A stretch of DNA of 64,000 nt, from contig CM114272.1 of the NCBI GenBank assembly GCA_050084515.1, forward strand, positions 5,518,001 through 5,582,000. Reading direction: 5' to 3'. Under the pieces are notes generated by a model that was not told the DNA's origin, did no database searches, and worked only from the letters and a program-made list of their open reading frames with translations. Below, piece after piece: positions 33,380 to 45,715 of this stretch. How positions within the stretch are numbered: the first letter of the stretch is position 1; each line of letters opens with the position of its first letter. Made by a program: the position numbers and the translations under genes. The DNA is from Blasia pusilla. Taxonomy: Eukaryota; Marchantiophyta; Marchantiopsida; Blasiales.

Positions 33380-34516
33380 TCACAGAAGTTGATTGATGTC
33401 CAGCTGCTTATATTTAGCATTCTTCTGCAGCATGACGAAGAAGATAGCTAGTACCATGGAATCAGAGCGTGAGAATTATCCACTTCAGAAGATCCTCCAC
33501 TTCGCGTGGCGAACTTGTGTCAAACTGTTTGAGTTCAGAGTACGATAGGACTATCCTCCACTCTACATCAAGATGCTTAAACTCCAAGCTAGACTACGCC
33601 TTTATCATGAACTTCGTCTCATTCATCTCAAATCAATTATTCATTAAATTGAACTACCTTTGTGGGTGCAGTGCGACGTCCTCTCGGCATCACTTCAATA
33701 TGTTCTTCATCACTCCACGTTTTCCTCTTATTGTTACTATTGCATACTCGAGAGGAGATGGAACGGGTAGAAGAAGACTCTTCATTCAGAAAGGATTAGT
33801 CGTTTAGTCGTGTTCTTACTTCTGTGTCAATCTAGGGGAATCTAGGGGGGATAAGAACAAGTTTTCAAATTTATGTTTACAATGGGGATGAAGAAGGTGA
33901 GAGGTGGCCTAGAATGTTTACCTTAAGAGAAGCAGAAAGACATGCTTCGCGGACTGCCTTGGCTCGACCTTCGCATGACATCTTACTGGCTTCTTCCTTA
34001 TGCCCCTACACGATGTTAAAAAATGAGAATCAATTACATGGTCCAGCTGACCACCAAACAAGCCTGAACATATCTTTCCACAAGTCCTAATAAGCAATTG
34101 AACTGCATCGGTAGCCTCGAAACCAAGAATAACGCAATCTTGTGTTGTAAAGCATTCTCAACAGTTCTAGACGAAAAGCATGTAGAAGTAGGCCTTTTGT
34201 TACCTTAAACTCCTTTTGCTCTACTGCTCCCACAATGTCAGCCCACCTAACTAAACTAAACTTTTGAGGTTTGGTTCGTCGACTCCCTCACTTTGCCCAG
34301 AACTATAGCTAGTAGTTCAAGCACACTGGGTGCGAAAATATCGTGCTCCTCTGATGTTTCCGATGTCCCTATGGATATAGCCTCATGCTTCTTGGTACCA
34401 TCGCCTTGTGGAAGAGGAGTGTTATTCAACCAGGCTGGGATTCTAGGACCTTTTCCTCCGTTCTGGCTTATCCTCATGCCATGCTGAGATGGGAAAGACT
34501 GGTTCGTTTTTGCCAT
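33380..34516 (-). CDS. Candidate multi-exon gene X, unknown function (possibly broken)
   Basis: I do not recognise this gene. Exon-like blocks on the minus strand, in order: 34516-34204 (starts MAKTNQSFPSQHGMR; includes PRIPAWLNNTPLPQG), about 34156-34038 (TQDCVILGFEATDAVQLL), 34005-33922 (GHKEEASKMSCEGRAK), 33777-33658 (NNKRKTWSDEEHIEV) and 33424-33380 (KNAKYKQLDINQLL, stop). The last four keep phase 0 across GT..AG junctions. Two problems: the first block needs a one-base frame change near 34280 to reach the KFSLVRWADIVGAVEQ part, and the first intron would be only 47 bases. The product is hydrophilic with no signal peptide. A decayed partial copy sits at 19831-20040. Confidence 0.4.
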
Positions 34517-35526
34517 CGTTTCTCTCTAAGCGCAGACTGCCATCTTTTGCTATCTTTGCTCATTTCCGACCGAGTACGACTTCAAGGGTTTCAAGGTTAG
34601 CCCCGTAGACCCCAGAACCCAGAGTGGGAAAGCGAAGAACTCGCTTCGTGGAGTAAGATGCTCGCTAATCCATATCTGACATAAGTATTCTGCCCCTCTA
34701 GTTTCCACCCCTTCAGATTACCTGCCGCAAAATGTAAGAGGTCATCCCATTGCGGCTCAAACCCGAGGGGTGACTCGTTGCAGATACGAAGCGCGTTTCG
34801 TGCGTTTCAGAATGGAACGCATTCACACCGTGCTGAGAACTGCCCCTCAATGCTCGAAATGCGGCTGAACACCATAACCCTCATGCCTCCGGCATCCGCC
34901 GAGCTCACTTTGAAAACGTCTGAGTCGTGACGGGGTCTGTCGTGACTACCTTTTCTGCAACCTCCGGAAGAATCGATCAGACTCACGAATGAGAATATCG
35001 GAATTCAGATCCAAATAAGCCTTAATGAACGAGCCAACGAGAATGTTATCCAAATGGTGTAAAAGATCACACTTTCAGTTGATTCACAATATCATGAGAA
35101 AACATCAGTCGGCCAAGGACATCGCCACGTTCTCACATGTAAGGACACACTCGATTCCTATCTGGTGACACAACGCTATTACCATAAGCGTTTCATTCAC
35201 TCAGTGCAAAAGAACCTCCACTCTCAATAAGTTGCTATACAATTGCTCTATTTCAAACGATCCCAAATATGCGCGACGGAAGAAAGTGAAGCACTATCTT
35301 AGCACGCATAAGGAGTCGGTGAAGGAGGTCGCCGTCACTTACTACCACAGCAAAATAGGGTAGGCAATGTGCCTCGCATGGAGCTGTTGTTTGAGTGAAG
35401 GAACATCCTTGAATGCTCAGAATGCACAGAGATGGAGCAGCTCAGTAGAAGGGGCCGGCTCAGAGGTTCCGGAAGAGGGTTATCGGTGAGCAGCAAACCG
35501 TAGGGGGTTCGGTTCGAAGTTGTACG
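34517..35526. other. No gene seen upstream of gene X
   Basis: No convincing frame or exon on either strand. It probably holds the promoter of X on the minus strand, but no TATA box was identified. Confidence 0.4.
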
Positions 35527-36183
35527 ATGATCCGCGTGGCTCTTCAGAGGGCTCGCAGCTGTGGATTGGCAAGCGACCGCACAGCAAATCCGAGTAACGG
35601 CTCACACTCGGAGTCGACGAGGTACTGCGCGAGAGAACCACAGAGTAACGCTCCGCAGCTGCTGCTGCCGACGACGACGACGACGACGCGGCTGCTTCCC
35701 CTGCCGCCCATCGGAGTTACGCTTCCCCACTCGCCACGAGAAACCTCTCGTGACGCTCCATCATCTCGTGATCCGCGTGGGCAGTCGCTTCTTTCAACAC
35801 GAGCGGATTCCCACGCGCATCACGAGAGTTTCGGCCAACATCTTAAGAAAATCACGAGCCGCCGCGATTTAGGCTCTCGCATACCCGTACATCTGCGTCT
35901 GTCCTGTCTACCCGTACGACATCTGCGGCTGACATTGCTAGACGGAGAGAGCTTATCTCTCTTGGTGAGAGAAATTACATCACGAGAGCTCGAGTTCGCA
36001 GATCGCAAAATAGATTCCGCATCGCTAACTGGGGGCATCGTAGATGTACCACATCTACTTACGTTCCCAATTTCGGGGGTGATCGATTCGGAGTTCGCTT
36101 CGTGCGGATTTCCTGGAGTTCTGTCGGTGAAGGAATTTTCAGAGAGCGGTACAAAATCAGAGTTTAGTACCTCGCGGAAGTAG
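35527..36183 (+). other. Open frame of 218 codons in a GC-rich island, doubtful
   Basis: The longest frame outside the transposons and dirigents. It begins MIRVALQRARSC and includes a run encoded by a (acg)n microsatellite (TTTTTT). It shows no domain, signal peptide or homologue that I recognise, and its composition follows the local GC bias. It ends in the first unit of a degenerate local repeat. It could be the leader or first exon of a gene but is more likely fortuitous. Confidence 0.2.
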
Positions 36184-36535
36184 TGAACCCTAAGACCCTA
36201 GGCCCCTTAGACCCTAAACCTTTTATTCCGGAGGGGTTTTCCAGCACCTCTTTTTCTTCTTGGCACAAGTTTTTTCGCTCAAGAGCATTCCTTCACTAAT
36301 CTGCGCAGTTGGGCATTCAATTGGGATGGAAGTACATGCGCTACATCTGCTTCCGTTCCCAATTAGGGGAGGATTTGCATGGATGATTTGTGTGGGCTAT
36401 TTGGAGTTCGGTTGGAAAGAGGCGGAGGGAAACAACGGCTAGAAAAGCCTCTTTCATTTCTACCGGTACCATCTAGGAAACTATGAATTCTTATGAGGGG
36501 GTGAGTTTTGTGGACTTTTGGAGTTCAGTCGGAAA
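36040..36535. repeat. Degenerate local repeat with ggagttc.gt.gg words
   Basis: An acatct.ctt.cgttcccaatt word followed by gga.ttt and tggagttc.gt.gg occurs at 36050-36130 and again at 36343-36415. A third, partial unit (tggagttcagtcgg) is near 36518. Confidence 0.45.
36185..36221. repeat. Telomere-like / telo-box cluster
   Basis: Three spaced accctaa-type words (gaaccctaag, accctagg, accctaaacc) lie within 37 bases. They resemble the plant telomere unit ccctaaa or a cluster of telo-box promoter elements. Confidence 0.5.
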
Positions 36536-36881
36536 ATGAACTCGAAAGAGCTGAAGAGAAGCAACGGCCCAACGGTTCAGAAACCGTCTAGAAAATCATA
36601 GCAATTGGTCCTTGTTGTCCCCTTCCATTTTCGAACACTTCGACCCTCTCATTGAATAGATAAATCCATTGATTTTAATGATTCGAAAGGTCAGTTACCA
36701 GTTTCGGGGCTAGTTAATCGAAACTAAGAAAAGGGACTAAGAAAAATTGAAACGCGAAACGAGCATCGATCGAGCGATGCACGTCAATCATAATAGGAGT
36801 GAGGGAGGGGAGTAGGAATTCGGATTCGAGCTCCAACGGCTGAAGAGATGGTGGCGTAGAAGTTAAGCTTCGTATGAGTAA

Positions 36882-36921
36882 TGAAGGTCCTCTTTCTGGT
36901 GGTCCAGAAAGAGGACCTTCA
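36882..36921. repeat. Perfect 18-bp stem hairpin
   Basis: tgaaggtcctctttctgg and its exact reverse complement flank a 4-base spacer (tggt). It lies about 510 bases before the start of copy B. A 40-base perfect inverted repeat is unusual here and could mark a past break, template switch or small element. Confidence 0.85.
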
Positions 36922-37434
36922 GAGGACGATTGGAATAATTTCGTTGCAGTTTCGTATTCTCACTCGGTACTTGTCACTTAAGGGACTTTCACTCTCCACG
37001 ATTTATGTAAGTCGCCCCTTATGTTTGGGTGGTGGAAGGGAAAGGTTTTTGAGGATAGTTCGATCTAAATTGAGGTCTTAGTCTTGGGTTTTTTTGCGTT
37101 TGTGCACCATAGACTTCCTTGAACGTCTTTGGTGATCTCTTTCATGGCCCTTCCATTTAAGCTTTTTTTAGCTTTCGTAGCCTTTTTTATGCTCTCTAAA
37201 CTTGAATGTGGTGCATTTTAAGATCACGATATGCCATTATTAATTGAATAGTGTTTGGTGCGTAGATGTATCTGAACTGTCGAGATTCATGATAAAAATC
37301 ATTGATCTTTCGTGGAGATTATTCCCATGAGGATGCCAATCAACTCATCTCGAAGTCAACCCCAAGTCAGGAATCAGAGGGTGTGTTGGAAGGTTATCAT
37401 CTAGCTCCTGTTGGCTACAGGTCATTTATATTAA
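36922..37434. other. Non-coding DNA before copy B
   Basis: No gene seen. Whether this stretch also belongs to the duplication cannot be tested, because its counterpart would lie upstream of the window. Confidence 0.4.
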
Positions 37435-38518
37435 GCTATGGGAAGAACTCCAAGTGTTATTGCTTTCTTGAGTGAGTGAGAAGTCTACCAAACTTGGAAT
37501 TGGGTTGTAGCTAAGGAAGAGAGGGAGTATGACAACACTTGAGACTTAGAAAGTGGTTTACTGGTCTCGAGTAAGAGAACGTCATTGTATTGCGTGTAGG
37601 GGGATTTGCATAATTTTCATTGATGTGCGTGATATAATCTGGTCTCCATCATCAAAATCTTTTCATGTTACTAAGTTTGAGCATTTAGAGATCCTTTTTG
37701 AAAAAATTCCTTCTATGACATGTATTTCCTAATCTTTGGAGTTTAAATAGCTTTGATCTCGTATTAAATTGCCATGCAAAAGTGTAAGAGTAAGAGCATT
37801 AAAAAAATTAACTGCACTCCATCCCATGAAAACCATACCTTGGTTTTATTAAATTTTTATTAAACTGAATGAGCTCCATGAAAATCATGCCTTAAGTTTT
37901 ATTAAATTTTTATGAAACTGAATGAGGTAGAGAGGTTCCAGCCTTTTAAATCAAGCATACATCCTAGTGCCACTATGGAGAATTAGTCCACTATGGAGTG
38001 TCTAATTAGTGACACAATTTAAGTAATACCTTATATGAATTGAAGCTCCATGGAAGGGCTTTTAGCATACATTGCTCCAAGTATAAGTGAAGTGGAGGAT
38101 CGCACGTTCATCCTTACAAAAGAAGCGGCCAATGGAAATGAGTAAACAATTTTTTCCAAAAAAAATACAAATATTTCAATATCGAAAGCTCTAAGAATTT
38201 ACGTTTCTTTTAATGTCCCTATAACCTCCCAACCAAGCCCACGGGTTACGTCCCTAGTGGGCTCCTACAATTTATTTTCTAAAGTCGTGAAATGGAAGAT
38301 AAAAAATGCTTAAGTAATGCAACCGAAATGCATACTTCTTACTAGGGCCGGATCCCACACGTCCCTATTTTTAAATCATATAGACACCTTGGAACCTTAG
38401 TACAATGTGCTTCCAAAAGTGGCATGTGCTCGTGGAGGTATCAGCCACAATATTCTTATAATGGATAGATGTATATAGGAAGGTAGAATAGCCATAGATC
38501 TCTTAGGGTACACTTAAG

Positions 38519-38649
38519 TTGCTCCTCCGTTAGGGTTCACTTAATAAAGATCCCCCTCCGTTAGTACGAAGTAAGAACGGCTCAATAAACCGCTTAGTGA
38601 GTCCCCACTCTCCCTCTATTATCTCTCTCTGTCCCGCATTCATTTCAAA
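38519..38649 (+). promoter_or_regulatory. Promoter-like zone, copy B
   Basis: Identical layout to 1085-1215: telo-box gttagggtt at 38529-38537, then the pyrimidine patch. Confidence 0.35.
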
Positions 38650-38673
38650 CTCCGCCGCTCTCCCTCTTTCCCT

Positions 38674-40074
38674 CTCATTGCATTCCAGTGTCACTCTTTA
38701 GCTCCATCTCAAGAGTGAGACTCTCGTCGTTGCTCTCACCGATTTCTTGCATTCCAGTCTCACTCTTGAGCTCTATCTCACTGCAGTCCAGTCTCACGAG
38801 CTCCATCGAATTTGAAGCTTGGGTGAGTCTCCCTGGAACAGCTTGTGTCATGCCGTTCTAGCTTAGCTCCATGGCATTGAATATTGAAGTCGAGACTTGG
38901 GTAAGTCTGCCTGAATATTTTTTGTCATCTCTTTCTATCTCCATGGCATTGAATATTGAATTTGAGACTTGGGTTAGTCTCCCTGGAACATTTTTTCTTA
39001 GCTGTTGTTTCTTTTCAGCAGCGTCTCATTGAATTCCAGAGTCGTCTTAGTCTCTATAGAAATATGTTGTCTAGTCTCTTGGGAGGCTCCATCTCATTGC
39101 ATTCCAAACTTCCGTTAGTCTCACTCGAATATCTTGTCTCATTTCTTCTCTAACTAGTTCCATCTAATTTCATTCCAAACTTGTGTTAGTCTTACTGGAA
39201 TATCTTGTCTCATCTCTTCTCTAACGAGTTCCATCTCATTGCATTCCAAACTTGTGTCATTCGTACTGGAATATCTTGTCTCATCTCTTCTCTAACGAGT
39301 TTCATCTCATTGCATTCCAAACTTGTGTCTTTCTCACTGGAATACCTTGTCTCGTCTCTTCTCTTGCGAGTTTCATCTCATTGCATTCCAAACTTGTGGT
39401 AGCCTCAGTGTGGAATATCTCTTCCCATCTCTTATCTTTGGAGCTTCATCAAATTGAATTTCAGACTTGTGTTAGTCTGGCTGGAAAATTTTCTCTCATC
39501 TCTTGTATTGCGAGGAGCTCCATCTGTTTGGATTCTACACTTTTCTTGTCTCCTTTTAATATCTTATTTAATGGCTTTGAGCTCCACTGCATTGGATTAC
39601 AATCTTTTCTGGTCTACCTTTAATACCTTCTTTCCCAGCTTGTAGCTCCATCTCATTGCATTCCAGACTTGTGGTTTCTGTTAGTCTCCCCGTAATATCT
39701 TGTCTGAGCCCTTCTGTTGCGAGCTCCATCTTATTTTCTGCTCTCTTGAATATCTTCTTTAGTCGCTTGCAGCTTTATCTAAACTTCTCTGGTCTCCATT
39801 GAATGTCTAATCTCGTGGTTTGAAGCTCCATCTCATTGCACTCCATTCCAATCTTTTCCGATCTCCCTTGAATATCTTTATATCTTGCAGCTCCATCTCA
39901 TTACATTCCATACTTGTGTTAGTCTGTTGCGGAATATTTTGTCTCATCTCTTGCCACATCCATCTCAATTCTTCCCGAGCCCATCCCATTTCTTTCCAAA
40001 CCTTTCTGTTCTAGCTTCAGTATCCTTGCTTGAATAGCTCCATCTCATTGCGTACTTGTTTTGTCTACCAGGAA
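38674..40074. repeat. 71-bp minisatellite, copy B
   Basis: The same number and order of units as copy A, with only point differences (for example gtgttagcc versus gtggtagcc near 39399). Array length has therefore not changed since duplication. Confidence 0.9.
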
Positions 40075-40110
40075 TAGCAACTCTCACTCTCAGGTGATAA
40101 GGTAATAGAG

Positions 40111-41532
40111 ATGGCAGGTGCAAGACCTATGACCTATGACTTTCAGAGCCAAGAGCAACAGGTACGGTTTGATAAGGTTTTACTTTGGGTGTTGGTCTAA
40201 TGTGGATTCTTGTGGATGCATCTACACTTATCCGCAAGTCTCATTTTTGTCATTTCCCTTTCCATAAATGACTCTTCACTCCCCATGGCAATTAGGAGAG
40301 CTTTAGGAGTAGAATATACCCTCCCGGGTATGGCTGCTATGGCTCTCCTTTCCTTGTATTTCTATCTACTCCTCATCGCTTTGAGCATAGCTTTTGTATA
40401 TATTTTTTAAGCTTGGGCTCCATTGCATTTGCATGATGGGCAAGTAGGAAAATAAATTACTCAATATTTCTACATCTCACTCTATGAGTCTACCCTCTTC
40501 TATTCACTGGGAAAAGCATTTCCGCTCTTTATGATAGGGCCAGTGATATTTCCTGCGGTTTTCCTCTAAGCTAACATTTCCATAATGATGATTTCTTTCT
40601 CTCCACCTTATTTTATTCTATTGAACGCCAAGAGTACATCCCCGTTCATTTTAAATCCATTTGATTGTGGTGGTGGAAGATTACTCTACTCATTTATGCT
40701 TGAAACATTTCAGTTGTTTCTCTTTTAATTTATTAAATCTTCTGAAATTATCTAGGTTCATTCTGGTTTTGAAGTAGACTTACACTGAAATTGACATGAA
40801 CTCTTGGTCAGGGGAGGGATAGGGAGCCACAATTTGAATGGGTTGTGATTAAGAATCCACCTTATGGCAAGGAAGGAACAAAAGAAGGTATACTGGGCAA
40901 GGAAGAGGTGGTGGGTGAGTGATTATCCTCTCCTCACACAAGAGTTTACACTAGATTTAGATCATATACGTGTGATTTGATTTGATCGGCCTAGTATTGA
41001 GATGCATACATTTATCTTCAATAGACATTCCAAATTATATAATTTTCTTCTCTGAATTTTTCACATAAAATGCCAGAGTGAGGGCCTTAACTTTTGTTAT
41101 CATAAGTTTGGTTACGATGATGTAGTTCTTGTTGATTTCACTTGAGTCAAAGAATGACTTGGTGGCATATAAGCTTTCATAGTGTACGTGTTATCTCATC
41201 CATATTTCCCTTTTGGGTGAATCTCAGGAGAACCGGTCATCAAAGTGGAGGATCTCTGGAAACATGAAAAAGAAATTTGTGCTCAGAATATCGCATTTGA
41301 GAACCCATTCCCAGCTATCAATGGCAATGCTGATCCAAGTTCAGATGTTACAATGGGCACATCATTTCCCCCAACTCCTCAAAGGAGAAGAATATCAGGT
41401 AACTATGAACGACGAAGGAGCAGCTCCTGCCCTCCTGTGATACAAACACCACTTTCTTCTCTAACTATACCACTTGCGTACCCACCACTCAAGTATCCCA
41501 TAAACCATCCAAAACGCCTTATGTTGAATTGA
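40111..41532 (+). CDS. Candidate three-exon gene, copy B
   Basis: Exons 40111-40161, 40812-40887 and 41228-41532, with all splice sites and phases as in copy A. The only clear protein difference is at residues 4-7, where GGPA becomes ARPM: several base changes fall within about 12 bases (40121-40132), with no length change. That new sequence repeats the adjacent acctatgac word. Function unknown, as for copy A. Confidence 0.45.
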
Positions 41533-44500
41533 CCCTCCCACCGAATGCTAGAATAATTATTTCTAAGTTTTGTCCCCCAAAAGAACTTGGCACATTTTGG
41601 TGAGCTCCAAGAAAAAGGAGATGTTACAAGTTCTAGTATAAACTCTCTTAAGCTCCTAGGCTAAGAAAACATTAATTCTAACCTACTGCTATGGAAACAC
41701 ATAAAAATATTGTCAGAGCATAGATTTGGTAAAGCTCTAGAAGAAGGACCATTCCTTACACCGCGTGTGTTCCCCATAATTTTGTGAAATGTTTATTCTC
41801 TGGTTATTCTCATGAGTATGAAACTACGCTTCAATTTACACTTTACCTTGGTTTGGTTTTAGATAGTGTCTGAATAAAGTTAAAAGGTCCACCTTTAGTT
41901 TGCTGAGTTGAGTGTTGAGTTTTGAGTTGTGTTAAGCCGCAAATGTAGAAACTACTATGCTAAAATCATGAAATTCCATAAATGTGTGCTGCATGATCTC
42001 ATAAAATTTTCTATTCCATATTTCCAACTGTTGAGGAGAATAATATCATAAAATTTAAAGCTTAAGTTCTCAAAAGAAAAGAAAAAAGTCACAAAGCTTT
42101 TCAAATCAACTGAAGTAATTAAATTCTTAGAAATGGCAAGCAAAAAATTCTCTACTTCCGATCAATTGGTTCATAAACGGAAATTTATCATTCACAGATT
42201 GTGGAAATTATTTACAAAATGATGATCCAAAGGAGTTCAGTAGCTAGCTCACAAAATCTTGTTGGACTGACTCGAAAAAAATAATCAGTGGGTTATATAT
42301 ACAAAAACCAAATTTGAATTTTTTTTTGAAGTGCCTGAAAGAACACTATCTTGAAAGAAGATCAAGTGTGTTGTGGCAATCCACGTGAATTTCTGTGGAA
42401 CTTTCTTCGCTTAGCTACATCACCACCAAAGTCTCTTCAGTATCCCTATAATTGGAGAAAATTCTATTTCAGATTACCCACGGAAATAGTGGTAAGGATG
42501 GTGGAGCTCGGTTATGCAAAAACCAGTGCATATAAGGAGGGCAAGGCTTTTGCATATCAGCGCTCTACAATCCAAACCAGTAGAGATACAGCTTGTGATT
42601 CATGTTCCAACGCCAATCACGTATCAAGGAAAATCCCATCTACAAAACAATCCAAGAAAATATTGTGCACAATCAGCTTTTAGAAATTTTTTATGTGTGC
42701 TACGTTACACATGGGTAAAAGTTAGTCCAAACACCAGTTTCAAATGCAGAGCAAAAATGGAAGAAATAAGTGAGACTAGGTATTAAGTAATTAGCCTACT
42801 AATGCCCCCACCACTTCCATATGAATAAAATCCGCGAAAAATTTATATACCTAGCATGCAGCTCAATGAATGCTAAATCATGTTTGGAAACCACAAGCTT
42901 CTTCATGACAAGATACGTATTGTGCCACTAAAGCTACATTACTGCAAATATTTTTTAAATTTTCGGCAAGTTTCAGAGAAAGATACCAAGTTTGGTCCAT
43001 GTCATTGGTGGGCATAGAAGCATCTTAAAAAGGAGATCACGTAAGGCAAAGAAGGAAGAATGAAAGGGGAAAGAAGATTGAAAACTTTGGATAAACCTTC
43101 GTATAAGATATGTTCAAAATTTAAAAAAGGTACAAAATATCTCAGCTCCATCTTTCAATCCTTTTTTTTCCTTTCTTGCTTCAGTTTGGTTTGGTAGATA
43201 TTAGTACGCAATTGGGGCTCCATTTGGCATAGTTTGTTCCACGAAAATATGTCAGTTGGAGTCCGTGAGAGTCGAGCTTTCAGTTAAAGAATTTAACAAG
43301 TATCTTTCAAAAATGTAAACCAAACCAAGCACTTTCTGAGGTTCCTTTATTTTATCAGATTTCATTAAACGCATCTTTGCCTCTGCTCCATTCAGTAGCA
43401 TAAAACTTGTGTTTAAGCTTCTAATGGCCACATTGTTATTTACCCAGCCAGTCATTGTTGGTGCGCACCTTTTACTTGGTGCATCTGAAGATATTTTGAG
43501 CTTCAACTTTCAACCCATTTCTAGGCCTATGCATAGTAGAATCACCTCACCAAGGAATATATTCAAAGAAATAAGTAAGGAGCAATGGTATGAGCAATCG
43601 GACTTTGAAAATCACAAGCTGTGTGTTATAGAAACCTATGATGGAAACCACATGCAGCTGGAAGGTATACTCACGAGTCACGTCCAATAAGAAAAACATT
43701 TTGCTCAAATGTGGCAGAAAATCAAAGGTCTATATATTTAGACTCCTTGGGAAACATACTGCAAACAGAGAAAACCTGTGTGAGATTACAGAATTTCAAT
43801 TTCATATCTTGAGAAACAGATAGGAGCATTATTTGTGGGACAAGGGGTTTTAGTAACTTGGGAGTATATGTAGAACCAATATGCTCACAACATTACCTAA
43901 TCTAACATCAATGCTCTCTACTAATCTTGCCTAAAAGAAGCATTCGCATTGATGGATTTCATACGTGAGACTAAGGCTTTCAATGGGTTGAAATGAAACT
44001 AATCTAAGACGAAAAAGACCTCATCACACCACTCAGACAAATTTTGAGAAGTGGATGCTCATCCTTTGCAGGGGGAAAACCTCCAGGTCTCTATAAAAGC
44101 TAGAGATATACGAGCAAAGAAGGCATTGCGATCGACTTGCACTACACACCCTAAATGCCCTACAGCAGATTTCATTCCCAAAAGACTTTATATTGTGATA
44201 CTCCTTTGGTGGTATAAAGTTAAAGTCGTAGTTGCAAGGTGTAGCCCATACAGATCCAGAAGATTGCCTCCTCAAGATTCGCTCTGTCGTCCATCTTCAG
44301 AACCCTAAAAAGGTTTCGGTTGTGAGATTCTTGACACGACAAAACAACCATTCAGATCACCAAAATTATTTGAATATGAAGCTAGGAAAAAGGAAAAGTG
44401 ACTAGATCCATAGCTCTTCAGTTCACAGCCTTACACACGGACAAACATTTAGAGTGTGGATTTGACTGCTTCGAAATCTTGGAGTCAGCTTCTTTCTTGC

Positions 44501-45070
44501 ATATGGCTGCCAGAGCGTATCCTTTCTCCAGAACGCCCACATAAAAGTTCAGCCTAGAATGTAGAAGTGCGTGGACCATTCAAATTAAACTGAAACCAAA
44601 AACCATGAAAGACACTACTTCACAAAGCTATTGCCTACCTCCTGCTATGCTTTCAATACTCGGGGGGCCAGGAGACTCCATGTGTATATCCGCTGCGAGC
44701 TACCGTTAGTGCTATGACGCGACTCTCTCTGCGACCATGCTACTTTGGATTCTTGAGACCTGCTGAAGCTCCATCTCTGGAGTTCCATCTCTCTCGATCG
44801 ATCCGCATGTGACTTGGGAGTCAAGCCAAAGTCGGTCCGTTCTCTTGAGAGCGGAAGAGTTTGCTCGAATACTCCAACGAGATGATGGCCAACTTCTAAT
44901 CCAGATTAACGTGGAATTTTCTGCCCTTTTTCGAGACATTAGTCCCTAATCTTCCGTCTCTAGCTAACCGAGCTTGGTTTGGAGACACTAATCCGGTTAT
45001 TAGGATAGTCGCACGCACCCTCCGACCACTCCACTCTTCCGCAGCAGCCGTTCGTGCCCCTTTGGAAACG
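41533..45070. other. Exon-like islands and non-coding DNA, copy B
   Basis: Equivalent to 4099-7651 of copy A. Differences: a shorter A-run near 42275, one extra A near 42521 that shifts the frame of the first island, a 13-base deletion near 42944, and one extra G near 44482. On the minus strand that last change extends a frame containing EKGYALAAICKKEADS to a stop, hinting at a minus-strand last exon, but no full model closes. Confidence 0.25.
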
Positions 45071-45412
45071 CACGTGTGCTCGGATGATGCCAATCTGTAA
45101 GACTGTAGTGACTTCGATTCGCTCGTGACAAGGATCATGACAGTTCACTTGAGTGAACTGCGCATCCGCACTATCAACGTGGACACACTTGGCTGGAAGA
45201 CCTGTATACCGGCGGTTTCTCCCCAGACTCGACGGTCCTGGTGGCCGAGGATACCGTCCACCGTGGCCCAACTGCTCACGTGGAACTGACCTCATTAGCA
45301 GTCTCACCATTACTCGTGGCTTCGGACACGTCCATCCCGGCTAACCGCTGACGTGGACCTGTTCTCCTGGCCACGAATACCGTCCACCACGGCTAAACTG
45401 CTGACGTGGAAC
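45071..45412. promoter_or_regulatory. G-box and ACGTGG cluster, copy B
   Basis: cacgtg at 45071-45076 and three further ACGTGG sites, as in copy A. Confidence 0.35.
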
Positions 45413-45685
45413 GATGCGCATGAGCTTAGCGGCAGAGTTACGGATGACCTGGATCTGCCTGGAACTGACAGTGGGTGGGTCAGGTAAATGACCAGGGGTT
45501 TAGCCACACAAATAGCTACAACGGCATCACTCTTGAGTAAAGGATAATCTACCCTTTAAAGGCATTTTCCTAGAATAAAGGAGTATATCCTCACAATAAT
45601 CCGCTTTCAGAGATAACTGTGAATGGATCATGCGGATAATATTCTTCTCGGAAGCATCTACGGGGACTTGGAGGCTTTTAACGCA

Positions 45686-45715
45686 TATAATGGTTTTATG
45701 TGAAAAACCATTATA
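45686..45715. repeat. 12-bp stem hairpin, copy B
   Basis: Same as 8267-8296. Confidence 0.6.

Noticed and set aside
33469-33807. 112-codon plus-strand frame
   Set aside because: It is antisense to the gene X exon at 33658-33777, which has splice sites and phase agreement.
35527-36183. 218-codon frame as a real protein gene
   Set aside because: No domain, no signal, microsatellite inside, composition like the surrounding island. Kept only as a doubtful feature.
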